Below, in pieces: positions 43,444 through 52,935 of a stretch of DNA of 64,000 bases (the first letter of the stretch is position 1; each line of letters starts with the position of its first letter). Location: positions 1,102,021 to 1,166,020 of the forward strand of contig NZ_KQ955208.1 of the NCBI RefSeq assembly GCF_001546115.1, written 5' to 3'. The DNA is from Paracoccus aminovorans. GTDB lineage: Bacteria; Pseudomonadota; Alphaproteobacteria; Rhodobacterales; Rhodobacteraceae. The notes beneath the pieces were generated by a model, which saw nothing but the letters and a program-made list of their open reading frames with translations, searched no databases and was not told the DNA's origin. The translations under genes and the position numbers were made by a program.

Positions 43444-44901
43444 TTACATCAGCTTGCGGCGCCTTGTCACTTCGATATTCAGGTCGGTGAGCTTCTTGCG
43501 CAACGTATTGCGATTTATCCCCAGCAGATCGGCGCATCTCAGCTGATTGCCGCCGGTGGCATCCAGCGCGATCTCCAGCAGTGGCTTCTCGATCTCGCGC
43601 AGGATGCGGTCGTAAAGCCCGGGCGGCGGCAGGTCGTCGCCATGCAGGTCGAAATAGCGTTGCAGATGCATCTCGACCGATTGCGCCAGCCGCATGGTCG
43701 CCGGCTCGGCCAGCGCCGCCGGCGTGCCGGGCGCGGCGGGGCCGTGTCCGGGCTGGCTCGGCGGCGGCGGCGTGAGGGGCGCGGCCTGTGCCAGCGGCGC
43801 CGATTCGCTCAGCGCGGCGCGGGCCTCGGCTTCCGAGATCTCGGCCCCGGCGGCGGTCAGCGCCATGCGGCGCATCATGTTTTCCAGCTCGCGCACATTG
43901 CCCGGGAAGGCATAGGCGCGGATCAGCGCGGTCGCGCCTTCGGACAGGCTGCGCGCGGGCAGGCCCTGCGCGGCGGCGCGGGCCAGCAGGTGCCGCGCCA
44001 GCGGCGGGATGTCGTCCACCCGCGCCCGCAGCGGCGGCACGGTGACCGTCACCCCCGCCAGCCGGTAATACAGGTCGGCGCGCAGCCGACCGGCCGCGAC
44101 ATCGGCCTGCGGGTCGGGCCCGGTGGTCGAGACCAGGCGCGGCATCTGGTTGCGGCCGGGGCCGACCTCCCAAGCCTCGATCATACCGATCAGCCGGGCC
44201 TGCGCCGCGCTGTCGAAGCCGGCCGGATCCTCGATCAGCAGCGTGCCGCCCTGGGCGCGGTCGCCGGCGCGGTGGATCGCCTCCTCGGACAGGTCGGCCG
44301 AGGTCAGTACGACGAAGCCCGCCTCGCGCCGGTCCGACAGGTCATGGAACGAGCGCGCGACCACGGTCTTGCCCACCCCGGCCTCGCCCGCGATCATCAC
44401 CGGCAGGTCGGCGTTCAGCACCCGCGCCACCATGCGGAACAGGTTCTGCATCGCCGGCGCATGGCCGATCAGCGGCAGGGTCGGGTCGGCGGCGCTTTCC
44501 GGCGCGGGCGCGGCCGGCGCCGGGTCCGACTTGCGCACCCGCCGGGCCAACGCCTGCCCGGCCCGCGTCATCAGGTCGGGCAGGTCGAAGGGCTTCGGCA
44601 GATAGTCGAAGGCCGCGGCCTCGGTGGCGCGGATCGCGGTCACGATGGTGTTCTGGGCCGAGATCACGATCACCGGCAGGTCGGGCCGCGCCTTGCGGAT
44701 GGCCGGGATCATGTCGATGCCGTTGCCGTCGGGCATCATCACGTCGGTGATGACCAGGTCGCCCCGACCCTCCTCGACCCAGCGCTGCAGCTGCGCCAGC
44801 GAGCCGGTGGCATGCACCCGGCAGCCGGCGCGGGTCAGGGCCTGGGTCAGCACCGTGCGGATGGTGCGGTCGTCGTCGGCGATCAGAACGGTGCCGTCCA
44901 T
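43444..44901 (-). CDS. ntrC: nitrogen response regulator NtrC (GAFTGA-less)
   Basis: Response regulator of 485 residues: receiver with Asp53 (ITDVMMPDG), a degenerate AAA+ domain with Walker A GEAGVGKT (172-179) but an altered Walker B (GGTLLIEDP rather than the usual D-E pair), and a Fis-type HTH (NQLRCADLLGINRNTLRKKL). The GAFTGA loop is missing. In R. capsulatus, NtrC likewise lacks it and activates sigma70 RNA polymerase; the same mode is inferred here. It lies 9 bp downstream of ntrB in the dusB-ntrBCYX block. Confidence 0.95.
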   Translation of the reverse strand: MDGTVLIADDDRTIRTVLTQALTRAGCRVHATGSLAQLQRWVEEGRGDLVITDVMMPDGNGIDMIPAIRKARPDLPVIVISAQNTIVTAIRATEAAAFDYLPKPFDLPDLMTRAGQALARRVRKSDPAPAAPAPESAADPTLPLIGHAPAMQNLFRMVARVLNADLPVMIAGEAGVGKTVVARSFHDLSDRREAGFVVLTSADLSEEAIHRAGDRAQGGTLLIEDPAGFDSAAQARLIGMIEAWEVGPGRNQMPRLVSTTGPDPQADVAAGRLRADLYYRLAGVTVTVPPLRARVDDIPPLARHLLARAAAQGLPARSLSEGATALIRAYAFPGNVRELENMMRRMALTAAGAEISEAEARAALSESAPLAQAAPLTPPPPSQPGHGPAAPGTPAALAEPATMRLAQSVEMHLQRYFDLHGDDLPPPGLYDRILREIEKPLLEIALDATGGNQLRCADLLGINRNTLRKKLTDLNIEVTRRRKLM

Positions 44902-44910
44902 GGGGAAACC

Positions 44911-46068
44911 TCAGGCTTTGGGCAGGGAAAGGCGAAAGACGGTGCGACCGGGGCGGGTATCCAGCGCGATCCAGGCGCCATGGTCGGTGATGATCTTCGA
45001 GACCAGCGCCAGCCCCAGGCCGGTGCCGTTCTCGCGTCCCGAGACGAAGGGCTCGAAGACCTCGGCGACGATGGTCTCGGGGATGCCGGGGCCGTCGTCC
45101 TCGATCTCGATCTGCAGGGGCAGGCTGCGGCCCTGCGGCTCGGCCTCGGTCGGCGCCAGGCGCAGCGTGCCGTCATAGAAGCTGCGGATGCGGATGGTGC
45201 CGCCCTGGCCGGCGCGCTGGATCGCCTCGGCGGCGTTCTTGACCAGGTTCAGGCAGACCTGCACCAGCTGGTCGGCATCGATCAGCGCCGGCGGCAGCGA
45301 GGGGTCGTATTCCGGCACGATGCGCAGCCCGCGCCCGAAGCCGACCGAGGCCGAGCGGCGCACCCGTTCCAGCACGTCATGCACGTTCACCGCCGACAGC
45401 CGCGGCGCCGAGGTGTCGCCGAAGCGTTCGACCTGGTCCAGCAATTCGACGATGCGGCGCGATTCCGCCACGATCAGGTCGGCCAGGTCGCGGTCCTCGG
45501 CCGCGAGGTTCATGCCGATCAGCTGCGCGGCGCCCCGGATACCGGCCAGCGGGTTCTTGATCTCATGCGCCAGCATCTCGGCCATGCCGATGGCCGAGCG
45601 CGCGGCCGAGCGTGCGGCCTGGCCGTTGCCCAGCCGGCCGCCGCCGTCCTGCGGCGCGATCAGCACGGCGATGCCGCCCGCGGGGCTGGGCGCGGCGCCG
45701 GCGTGGATGGTGCCGAAGCGGTCGGTATGCCCGCCCGAGCGGTCGCCGATCTCGAAGCGCACACCGGCGCGGTTCAGCGCGTCATGGCCTTCGCGCACGC
45801 GGTCGAGGATCGAGCCCAGCGTCGGCACGATGCGCAGCCGCTTCAGGAGCTCGGGCCCCTCCAGCGCCAGGCCCAGCGACGAGCGGCAGGACAGGTTCAG
45901 GAAGGCCTCGGCCAGGTCGTTCATCGCCGCGATGCGACCCTGGGCGTCCAGGATGATCGCGGGCAGAGGCAGCGCCGCCCAGTTGGGGCCAACCTCGGCC
46001 GGGATGAAGCCGGCGCCGGTCTCGACCTCGGGGTCGCGGGCCATGTCGGACCTGGGCCGGGCTGTCAC
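44911..46068 (-). CDS. ntrB: nitrogen regulation sensor kinase NtrB
   Basis: Cytosolic kinase/phosphatase acting on NtrC under PII control (about 385 residues). It has an N-terminal PAS domain (LPLPAIILDAQGRIAAMNDLAEAFLN), the H-box EMLAHEIKNPLAGIRGAAQL, the N-box LVKNAAEAI, and G-boxes DDGPGIPETI and NGTGLGLALVSKII. The start is taken as GTG 46068, which overlaps the dusB stop (GTGA) with GAGG 7 nt upstream. An internal ATG at 46044 is the alternative. It has no membrane segment. Confidence 0.94.
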   Translation of the reverse strand: MTARPRSDMARDPEVETGAGFIPAEVGPNWAALPLPAIILDAQGRIAAMNDLAEAFLNLSCRSSLGLALEGPELLKRLRIVPTLGSILDRVREGHDALNRAGVRFEIGDRSGGHTDRFGTIHAGAAPSPAGGIAVLIAPQDGGGRLGNGQAARSAARSAIGMAEMLAHEIKNPLAGIRGAAQLIGMNLAAEDRDLADLIVAESRRIVELLDQVERFGDTSAPRLSAVNVHDVLERVRRSASVGFGRGLRIVPEYDPSLPPALIDADQLVQVCLNLVKNAAEAIQRAGQGGTIRIRSFYDGTLRLAPTEAEPQGRSLPLQIEIEDDGPGIPETIVAEVFEPFVSGRENGTGLGLALVSKIITDHGAWIALDTRPGRTVFRLSLPKA

Positions 46069-47093
46069 GAGGGCACCTCGGTCGCGGGGGAAAACACCGG
46101 CGCCGCATCGCCGAAGCCGGCGCGGATCGCGGTCAGCGCCGCCTCGGGACTGGGCGCGCGCAGCAGTTCGGCGCGGTTCGGGGCGCCGTTCGCCTCGGCA
46201 TACCAGCCCAGGTGCTTGCGCGCGACGCGCAGGCCCAGCTCGCGGCCGTAAAGCGACAGGATGTCGTCGTAATGCTCGGCCACCGCCTCGGCCAGCGCGG
46301 CGCCTTGCGGCACCCGCGGCGCGGGCGTGTTCCATAGTTCATGCGCGATCTGGGCCAGCCGCCAGGGCGCGCCCTGGGCGCCGCGGCCGACCATGACCGC
46401 CTCGGCGCCCGATCGCGCCAGCGCCAGCCGCGCCGAGGCCGCATCGACCACGTCGCCGTTGGCGACCAGCGGCGGCCGGCCCGGCAGGTTCGCCACCGCC
46501 CGGATCGCCGCCCAATCGGCGCTGCCGGTATAGAATTGAGCCCGCGTCCGGCCGTGCACGGTCAGCATCCTGATCCCGGCCCCGGCGGCGCGGGCCGCCA
46601 GTTCCGGGGCGTTCAGGCAATCGCCATCCCAGCCCAGCCGCATCTTCAGCGTCACCGGCAGGTCTGGCACGGCGGCGACCACCGCCTCGATCAGCCCCAG
46701 CGCGTGGTCGAGGTCGCGCATCAAAGCCGCCCCCGACAGCCCGCCGGTGACCTTCTTGGCCGGGCAGCCCATGTTGATGTCGACGATGCGCGCGCCCATG
46801 TCGGCGACGATGCGGGCGGTCTCGGCCATGGCCCCGGCCTCGCGCCCGGCGATCTGGACGCTGACCGGCGCCGCGCCCTCGGTCAGCGCCTTGGCGCGGA
46901 CGGCGGCGCGGGTGGACGGGCGCGGCGTCACCATCTCGGTCGAGGCGACCATCTCGCTGACCATCAGCCCGGCCCCGCCGTGGCGCTGGACGGCGCGGCG
47001 AAAGGCCAGGTCGGTGATGCCCGCCATCGGCGCCAGGAAGACCGGGGCGCCAAGGGCGATATCGCCAAGAAGGATCGGTTCGGGTCGCGTCAT
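46065..47093 (-). CDS. dusB: tRNA-dihydrouridine synthase (NifR3)
   Basis: FMN enzyme that reduces uridines in the tRNA D-loop (342 residues). TIM-barrel motifs are APMAGITDLAFRR, DINMGCPAKKVTGGLSGAALMRD (catalytic Cys in GCPAKK), LTVHGRTRAQFYTG and PLVANGDVVDA. In R. capsulatus it was named nifR3 because it heads the ntrBC operon, exactly as here. The start at 47093 has a weak ribosome site. It is coupled to ntrB by a 4-bp overlap. Confidence 0.96.
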   Translation of the reverse strand: MTRPEPILLGDIALGAPVFLAPMAGITDLAFRRAVQRHGGAGLMVSEMVASTEMVTPRPSTRAAVRAKALTEGAAPVSVQIAGREAGAMAETARIVADMGARIVDINMGCPAKKVTGGLSGAALMRDLDHALGLIEAVVAAVPDLPVTLKMRLGWDGDCLNAPELAARAAGAGIRMLTVHGRTRAQFYTGSADWAAIRAVANLPGRPPLVANGDVVDAASARLALARSGAEAVMVGRGAQGAPWRLAQIAHELWNTPAPRVPQGAALAEAVAEHYDDILSLYGRELGLRVARKHLGWYAEANGAPNRAELLRAPSPEAALTAIRAGFGDAAPVFSPATEVPS

Positions 47094-47201
47094 GAAAGAA
47101 CTCGTAGGCCGGGCAGTGGGAATGCGAAAGAAAACGGCTGCTGCCCGATCCGTGGGCGGTCGCATGCCGGGGAGATTTGCCGTGATTTTATGCTTGATGC
47201 C

Positions 47202-47230
47202 GAAATAACGTGCAGGCGGCGACTCGTCAA
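47202..47230 (-). promoter_or_regulatory. predicted promoter of the dusB-ntrBC operon
   Basis: Minus-strand TTGACG (47225-47230) and TATTTC (47202-47207) with a 17-bp spacer, about 110 bp upstream of dusB, in the divergent dusB/sdaA region. It is the best -35/-10 pair in this 232-bp spacer. Confidence 0.5.
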
Positions 47231-47325
47231 ATGTCGCGACGGTTCCTAAGTGCCGTCGCAGCCGCGCTGGCCGCAGGGGCGCGGTCCGGCTAGACTGGGG
47301 CGCTACTGACAACGGGAGCCGGCGC

Positions 47326-48708
47326 ATGTTTCTTTCGGTCTTCGACATCTTCAAGATCGGGGTCGGCCCCTCGTCCTCGCATACCATGGGGCCGATGGTC
47401 GCCGGCGGGCGCTTCCTGGATGCGCTGCGGGCGCAGCCGTTCAAGGCGCATGGCCTGCGCGCCAGCCTGCACGGCAGCCTGGCCTTTACCGGCAAGGGCC
47501 ATGCCACCGACCGCGCCACCATCCTGGGCCTGGCCGGATTCCTGCCCGAGACCATGGATGCCGAGGCCGCCGAGGCCGTGCTGGAGGCGAACCGCCAGAG
47601 CCACCTGCTGACGCCGCGGGACCTGGGCGAGCTGCATTTCGACCCAGGCCGCGACCTGGTCTTCGACTTCGACCGGGCGCTGGCCGGCCACGCCAACGGC
47701 ATGATCCTGATGGCGACCGACGCCCAGGGCGACGTGATCTTCAGCGAGACCTATTATTCCATCGGCGGCGGCTTCGTGCTGACCGAGGCGGAACTGGCCG
47801 CGCGCGGCGACGACACCCGCACCGATGCCTCGCCCAAGGTGCCCTATCCCTTCGCCCAGGCCGCCGAGATGCTGGAGATGGCCGCGAAATCGGGCAAGTC
47901 CATCGCCCAGATGAAACGCGACAACGAGCGCGTGTTCCGCAACGACGCCGAGATCTCGGCCGGCATCCACCGGATCTGGCAGGTGATGCGCGACTGCATG
48001 GACCGGGGCCTGGAGGCGCGCGGCATCCTGCCCGGCGGGCTGTCGATCCGCCGCCGCGCCGCCGGCATCCACGAGGCGCTGAAGGCCGAGGCCGGCATGA
48101 ACCTGACCGCGCCGCATGTCATCAACGACTGGATGTCGATGTATGCCATGGCGGTGAACGAGGAGAATGCCGCCGGCGGCCAGGTCGTCACCGCGCCGAC
48201 GAATGGCGCGGCGGGCGTGGTGCCGGCGGTGATCCGCTATTGGCTGGACCATGTCCCGGGCGCCTCGGAACGCCAGCTTGACGATTTCCTGCTGACCGCC
48301 TCGGCGGTGGGCGGGCTGATCAAGCACAATGCCTCGATCTCGGGCGCGGAATGCGGCTGCCAGGCCGAGGTGGGCAGCGCCTCCGCCATGGCGGCGGCGG
48401 GGCTTTGCGCCGTGCTGGGCGGCAGCGTCGAGCAGGTGGAGAACGCCGCCGAGATCGCGCTGGAGCATCACCTGGGCATGACCTGCGACCCGGTCGCCGG
48501 CCTGGTGCAGGTGCCCTGCATCGAAAGGAACGGCCTGGGCGCGATCAAGGCGGTCAGCGCCGCCAGCCTGGCGCTGCGCGGCGACGGCAAGCATTTCGTG
48601 CCGCTGGACGCCGCCATCGAGACCATGCGCCAGACCGGCCGCGACATGATGGACAAGTACAAGGAAACCTCGCTGGGCGGGCTGGCGGTCAACGTGCCGA
48701 ACTGCTGA
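47326..48708 (+). CDS. sdaA: L-serine ammonia-lyase (single-chain, iron-sulfur)
   Basis: Deaminates L-serine to pyruvate and ammonia (460 residues). Fused beta and alpha domains, as in E. coli Sda[21 protein letters not shown] at the start, [10 protein letters not shown], then the alpha part with [19 protein letters not shown] and the cysteines for the 4Fe-4S cluster ([45 protein letters not shown]). GGGAG precedes the ATG. It is divergent from dusB. It may feed pyruvate to the carboxylase encoded 11 kb away, but no operon link exists. Confidence 0.96.
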   Translation: MFLSVFDIFKIGVGPSSSHTMGPMVAGGRFLDALRAQPFKAHGLRASLHGSLAFTGKGHATDRATILGLAGFLPETMDAEAAEAVLEANRQSHLLTPRDLGELHFDPGRDLVFDFDRALAGHANGMILMATDAQGDVIFSETYYSIGGGFVLTEAELAARGDDTRTDASPKVPYPFAQAAEMLEMAAKSGKSIAQMKRDNERVFRNDAEISAGIHRIWQVMRDCMDRGLEARGILPGGLSIRRRAAGIHEALKAEAGMNLTAPHVINDWMSMYAMAVNEENAAGGQVVTAPTNGAAGVVPAVIRYWLDHVPGASERQLDDFLLTASAVGGLIKHNASISGAECGCQAEVGSASAMAAAGLCAVLGGSVEQVENAAEIALEHHLGMTCDPVAGLVQVPCIERNGLGAIKAVSAASLALRGDGKHFVPLDAAIETMRQTGRDMMDKYKETSLGGLAVNVPNC

Positions 48709-48834
48709 GGGGCGCGGATCTTTGCTGAAATCCCTGCGCCGGCTGGCCGAAAGCCCTGTCGGCGCTTGCCCAATCCCGGGCCTTCCTGTAGCCAATAAGG
48801 CATAAGGAAAACCCATGGAACCGGGACAGAGCAG

Positions 48835-49746
48835 ATGAAATTCCGTTCGGCTTTCGCCGTTCTCTCGATGACTGTTGCCTTGGCCGCTTGCGGAAACCTG
48901 CCTTGGCAGCAGGAAGACCGCGCCGCCGACACCCCCGCCCATTCCGGCCCGCCCGGCGTGTCGCCGCTGGAGCAGCCGATCGAAACCGGGGCCGACCAGA
49001 AGCCGGTCGCCACGGCCGAGGCCAGCACCATGGGCACCGCGATCTTCCGCGCCGCGGGCGCCGGCTGGACCGCCACCGCCGGCGACAAGACCGCCGTCTA
49101 TGAGCGTCCGGGCGCCAAGTCGGTGGGCGTGACCGTGCGCCGCATGACCTATGCCAAGGGCGTCGAGTTCATCGGCAACATGAACGGCCAGGTCTTTGCG
49201 CTGAACATCCGCGCCGAAGGCTGCGAGGTCGGCGGGCAGAAGACCCCGTTCACCGCCAACCTGCGCGTCGGCAGCCAGCGCCTGACCGGCTGCGCCATGC
49301 CGACCGACAGCCTGCCCAAGGCGCAGGTCAAGGCCTCGTCCGCCGCGCCGAAGCCGAAGTCGACGCCGAAGCCCGCCGCCCCGGCCGCAAAGCCGGCCGA
49401 GCCGAAGCCCGCGCCGACCACCGCGCCGGCGACGCCGGAAACCCCGGCGACCACGACTCCGGCCACGACCGCGCCGGAAACCGCGCCGACGACGACCCCG
49501 GCCACGACGACGCCCGCCACGCCGGCCCCGGCGACCGAGGCGCCGGCGGCCTCGACGCTCCCGGCCACGACCGAGGCCCCGGCCGCAACCACGACCGAGA
49601 CCCCGGCTCCGGCCGAGACCGCTCCCGCCACCACCGAGACGCCGGCGGCGCCTTCGACCGGCAGCGGCACGACCGACAGCGCCACCACGCCGGCGCCGGT
49701 CCTGCCGGTGCCCGAGGCGACGGATTCGACCACGACCACCGAGTAA
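48835..49746 (+). CDS. lipoprotein with long Thr/Pro/Ala-rich C-terminal tail
   Basis: A 303-residue predicted lipoprotein (MKFRSAFAVLSMTVALAACG, lipobox LAAC). Residues of about 65-155 form a small globular domain with two cysteines (EGCEVGG, LTGCAMP) that I do not recognise. From about residue 165 to the end the sequence is almost only Thr, Pro, Ala and Glu in short TTPAT/PAPAE-like runs, an extended and possibly surface-exposed stalk. The GC-rich repetitive DNA of the tail makes long spurious antisense frames. It could support the neighbouring polysaccharide-export genes, but this is only positional. Confidence 0.75.
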   Translation: MKFRSAFAVLSMTVALAACGNLPWQQEDRAADTPAHSGPPGVSPLEQPIETGADQKPVATAEASTMGTAIFRAAGAGWTATAGDKTAVYERPGAKSVGVTVRRMTYAKGVEFIGNMNGQVFALNIRAEGCEVGGQKTPFTANLRVGSQRLTGCAMPTDSLPKAQVKASSAAPKPKSTPKPAAPAAKPAEPKPAPTTAPATPETPATTTPATTAPETAPTTTPATTTPATPAPATEAPAASTLPATTEAPAATTTETPAPAETAPATTETPAAPSTGSGTTDSATTPAPVLPVPEATDSTTTTE

Positions 49747-49757
49747 GCCCGACGATC

Positions 49758-49792
49758 CCGGCGCCGCGCGGACAGATCCCGCGCGGCGCCGG
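49758..49792 (+). terminator. 14-bp perfect hairpin after the Thr/Pro-rich lipoprotein gene
   Basis: Arms 49758-49771 and 49779-49792 are perfectly complementary over 14 bp, with a 7-nt loop, 11 bp after the stop codon. No T-run follows, so it may be a Rho-assisted terminator or an mRNA 3'-end stabiliser. Confidence 0.5.
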
Positions 49793-49841
49793 CCCCTCCG
49801 CCAGCACCAGGCTGCGCGCCATGACCTGAAAGGATCCGCCG

Positions 49842-52058
49842 ATGCGCGCCCATTCGCTTCTTACCCGCCGCCTGCTGGCCACGACCGTGCCGGCCCTGCT
49901 GCTTCTGGGCCTTGCCGCCGGTCCGGCCCGGACCGATCCGATGATCGGCGACGTGATGAACAGCTACGGCCTGGCCGGCGGCGTCGAGACGCCGACCGCC
50001 GAGATGCTGCCCGACGCCACGCTGGGCGGAACCGTGTCCTACAACAAGGCGGCGCGGCGCCATAACGTGATCTTCCAGCTGCATCCGCGGATCACCACCG
50101 CGCTCCGCTATTCCCGGGTCGAGGGCATCAACGACCACAACGAGCTGGGCCACCTGTGGGACCGTTCGTTCGATGTGCGCTTCCAGTTCCTCGACGAATC
50201 CGGCTGGCGCCCCGCCGTGGCCATCGGCCTGCAGGACTTCCTGGGCACCGGCATCTATTCCGGCGAATACATCGTCGCCACCAAGACCATCACGCCCCGG
50301 CTGCGCGCCAGCGTCGGCATCGGCTGGGGCACGCTGGGGGGCGATCCGCGCCTGATCGAGATCGGCGACACCGGCGGCAAGCCGCAGGTCGACGAATGGT
50401 TCCGCGGCAAGGCCCGGCCCTTCGGCTCGGTCACCTGGCAGGCGACCGACAAGCTGCGACTGGTGGCGGAATATTCCAACGACAAGTATCTGGTCCGCAA
50501 CCTGTTCCCCGACGGCCATGTCGAGGAGATCCCGCAGGGCGACGGCGAGCCGGGCAGCAAGCTGAACCTGGGCGCCTATTACACCTTCAGCCCCAGCTAT
50601 CAGGTCGGGCTCTATACCATCGGCGGCGACATGTTCGGCGCCCAGTTCAGCTTTGCGCTGAATCCGCGCAACGCGCCCTTCCCCTCGGGCCTGGAAAAGG
50701 CGCCGGCGCCGGTGAAGCCGCGCCCCGCGCCCTCGGCCGATCCCGAGGGCTGGTCGGGCGCCTGGTCGGCCGATCCGACCGCGCAGCCGGCGATCCAGAC
50801 CGCGCTGGCCGGGGCGCTGAAGGACGAGGGCCAGATCCTCGAATCCATGTCCCTGTCTGGGAACCGGGCCGAGGTGCGCATCCGCAACACCCGCTATATC
50901 CAGCAGTCCGAGGCCGTGGGCCGCACCGCCCGGTTGATGACCCGCGCGCTGCCGCCCTCGGTGGAAACGCTGGTCATCACCTCGAACACCGACGGCATGG
51001 CGACCTCGTCCGTGGTGCTGAAGCGTTCGGACGTCGAGCGGCTGGAGAATACCGAGGCCGGCCGCATCGCCGATGCCTCGCAGCTGGTCGATGCCGATCC
51101 GCGGCCGGGCGACCTGGTGACGACGCCGGGCCTGTTCCCGCGCTTCCGCTGGAACCTGGCGCCCTATCTGGACATCGGGCTGTTCGATCCGCAGGACCCG
51201 CTGCGCTATGAGACCGGCGCGCAGTTGAAGGCGAGCTACGAGTTCATGCCGGGGCTGATCGTCTCGGGCACCATCCGCCAGCGCGCCTTCGGCAGCATGG
51301 AGCAGCGCGGCCCCGGCATTCCGCCCGAGCTGAACGGTGGCGTGCGCGGGGACCATTACACGCCCGATGAATATGTCTCGGACCCGGCGAACGAGTATTT
51401 CCGTGGCGTGCCGCGGGTCCGCTCCGACACCCGCATGTACACCGGAAACGAGAGCCCGACGGTCCCCGAGCTGACGCTGGCCTGGTATGCCCAGCCGACC
51501 GAGGCGATCTATTCCCGCGTCACCGTCGGCCTGCTGGAGCGCGCCTATGGCGGCGTCTCGACCGAGGTGCTGTGGAAGCCGGCGAATTCGCCGCTGGCCT
51601 TCGGCGCCGAGGTGAACCGGGTGAAGAAGCGCGACTTCGAGGATGTCTTCGGCTTCCGCGACTACGAGGTCACCACCGGCCATGTCTCGGCCTATTACGA
51701 ATTCGCCAATGGCTTCACCGCGCAGCTGGACGTCGGCAAATACCTGGCCGGCGACAAGGGCGCGACCTTCACCCTGACCCGCGAATTCGCCAATGGCTGG
51801 CGCATCGGCGCGTTTGCCACCAAGACCGACCTCAGCGACGAGGAATTCGGCGAAGGCTCCTTCGACAAGGGGCTGACGATCTCGATCCCGGTGGCCTGGG
51901 CCATCGGCACGCCGACCCGCGACCGCGCCGGCAGCACGCTGCGTTCGCTGTCGCGTGACGGCGGCGCGCGGCTGAATGTCGATGGCCGGCTCTACGACAA
52001 GGTCCGGGACGCGCAATCGGTCAAACTCTATCAAGGCTGGGGGAGGTTCTGGCGATGA
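49842..52058 (+). CDS. YjbH-domain outer-membrane exopolysaccharide protein
   Basis: A 738-residue secreted protein with signal peptide (LLATTVPALLLLGLAAGPAR). It contains repeated short beta-barrel-like stretches (NSYGLAGGVETPTAEMLPDATLGGTVSY, LGTGIYSGEYIVATK, FRWNLAPYLDIGLFDPQDPLRYETG, VTVGLLERAYGGVSTEVLWKP). This is the YjbH family, made in E. coli with YjbEFG for an unidentified exopolysaccharide and placed in the outer membrane. AAGGA precedes the start. The stop overlaps the next gene by 4 bp. Confidence 0.92.
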   Translation: MRAHSLLTRRLLATTVPALLLLGLAAGPARTDPMIGDVMNSYGLAGGVETPTAEMLPDATLGGTVSYNKAARRHNVIFQLHPRITTALRYSRVEGINDHNELGHLWDRSFDVRFQFLDESGWRPAVAIGLQDFLGTGIYSGEYIVATKTITPRLRASVGIGWGTLGGDPRLIEIGDTGGKPQVDEWFRGKARPFGSVTWQATDKLRLVAEYSNDKYLVRNLFPDGHVEEIPQGDGEPGSKLNLGAYYTFSPSYQVGLYTIGGDMFGAQFSFALNPRNAPFPSGLEKAPAPVKPRPAPSADPEGWSGAWSADPTAQPAIQTALAGALKDEGQILESMSLSGNRAEVRIRNTRYIQQSEAVGRTARLMTRALPPSVETLVITSNTDGMATSSVVLKRSDVERLENTEAGRIADASQLVDADPRPGDLVTTPGLFPRFRWNLAPYLDIGLFDPQDPLRYETGAQLKASYEFMPGLIVSGTIRQRAFGSMEQRGPGIPPELNGGVRGDHYTPDEYVSDPANEYFRGVPRVRSDTRMYTGNESPTVPELTLAWYAQPTEAIYSRVTVGLLERAYGGVSTEVLWKPANSPLAFGAEVNRVKKRDFEDVFGFRDYEVTTGHVSAYYEFANGFTAQLDVGKYLAGDKGATFTLTREFANGWRIGAFATKTDLSDEEFGEGSFDKGLTISIPVAWAIGTPTRDRAGSTLRSLSRDGGARLNVDGRLYDKVRDAQSVKLYQGWGRFWR

Positions 52059-52723
52059 TTTCGGCCCGCATGACCAAGGCGGCGCTGTCCGCGGCTCTGA
52101 TCGCCGGCCTGGCCGCCTGCGGCAACGACGACAGCGGCAACCAGACCAACCCGGTGCTGATCGCCGCCAAGGCGGCCGGCAGCACCGCGGCCCGGATCCG
52201 CGGCGACAAGGCCGAGGCCCCGGCCGAAGCCCCGCGCACGCCCGAGCAGATGGCCGCCGAGGCGCTGCGGGTCAACCCGGCGCCGCTGGTCATGGTCGGC
52301 TTCGAATCGCTGGGCCGCACCCAGGTCATGGCGATGACCGGGCAGAACGGCGGTTTGCGCACCTATATGGCGCCCTCGAAAGAGGCGCTGATCCTCCGCG
52401 ACGGCATGGTGGTCGGCACGCGCGGCTTCGGCCACGACCTGTCGGTCGCCGAGCCGCAGACCGAGCCGCTGATCCGCGCCGGCCGGGCCGGCAGTGCGTC
52501 GCGCGTCATGCGCTATTTCAGCGGCGACGGGCTGGAGCGGCCGCTGAACTTCGACTGCGCGGTGGCGCCCGGCCCCAAACCGGGCGTGGTGGTGGAAAGC
52601 TGCGAGGGCCATGGCGCGCGGTTCCAGAACAATTACGCGCCTCAGGGCGGGCATTTGCCGGTGTCGCGGCAATGGCTGGGCCCGCAACTGGGCTATGTCA
52701 CCATCCAGACCCTGCGGCCCTGA
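52055..52723 (+). CDS. YjbF/GfcB-family lipoprotein
   Basis: A 222-residue lipoprotein (lipobox LAAC) of the YjbF/GfcB group, partner of YjbH. It contains PLVMVGFESLGRTQVMAMTGQNGGLRTYMAPSKEALILRDGMVVGTRGFGHDL, typical of the family, and a C-terminal GYVTIQTLRP. It has the ATGA overlap with yjbH and is followed by a strong terminator. No yjbE or yjbG homologue and no capsule polymerase genes occur in the window. Confidence 0.92.
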   Translation: MISARMTKAALSAALIAGLAACGNDDSGNQTNPVLIAAKAAGSTAARIRGDKAEAPAEAPRTPEQMAAEALRVNPAPLVMVGFESLGRTQVMAMTGQNGGLRTYMAPSKEALILRDGMVVGTRGFGHDLSVAEPQTEPLIRAGRAGSASRVMRYFSGDGLERPLNFDCAVAPGPKPGVVVESCEGHGARFQNNYAPQGGHLPVSRQWLGPQLGYVTIQTLRP

Positions 52724-52743
52724 CAAGGGCCGGGCGGCAGCGC

Positions 52744-52771
52744 AAAACCGGCCTCTTGGGGCCGGTTTTTT
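52744..52771 (+). terminator. intrinsic terminator after the yjbH-yjbF pair
   Basis: Perfect 10-bp stem AAAACCGGCC / GGCCGGTTTT with a 6-nt loop, ending in six T, 20 bp after the stop codon. Confidence 0.92.
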
Positions 52772-52810
52772 CATGGGTGCGGCGTTGCGACGGTGGCACC
52801 GCCGGCCGCT

Positions 52811-52833
52811 GGGGTATCTGGACAACAACGAAG
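52811..52833. repeat. diverged copy of the GGGTATTT...AAGAAG-type repeat
   Basis: GGGTATCT...ACAACAACGAAG matches the right arm at 34686-34710 at 17 of 22 positions. It lies between two convergent terminators in the 212-bp spacer 52724-52935. Confidence 0.5.
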
Positions 52834-52868
52834 GCACGAGGCCGGGCCTTGCAGTGGCGGGTCCGCGC

Positions 52869-52901
52869 AAAAAGAAAAGGGGCCGGCACGAGGCCAGCCC
52901 C
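52869..52901 (-). terminator. intrinsic terminator of the small secreted protein gene
   Basis: 9-bp stem with one mismatch (GGGGC... / ...GCCCC). On the minus strand it is followed by TTTTCTTTTT, 34 bp after the stop of the gene at 52936. Confidence 0.75.
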
Positions 52902-52935
52902 TGTACGCTTACGGAACCGAAGCCCCGTTGAGCGA

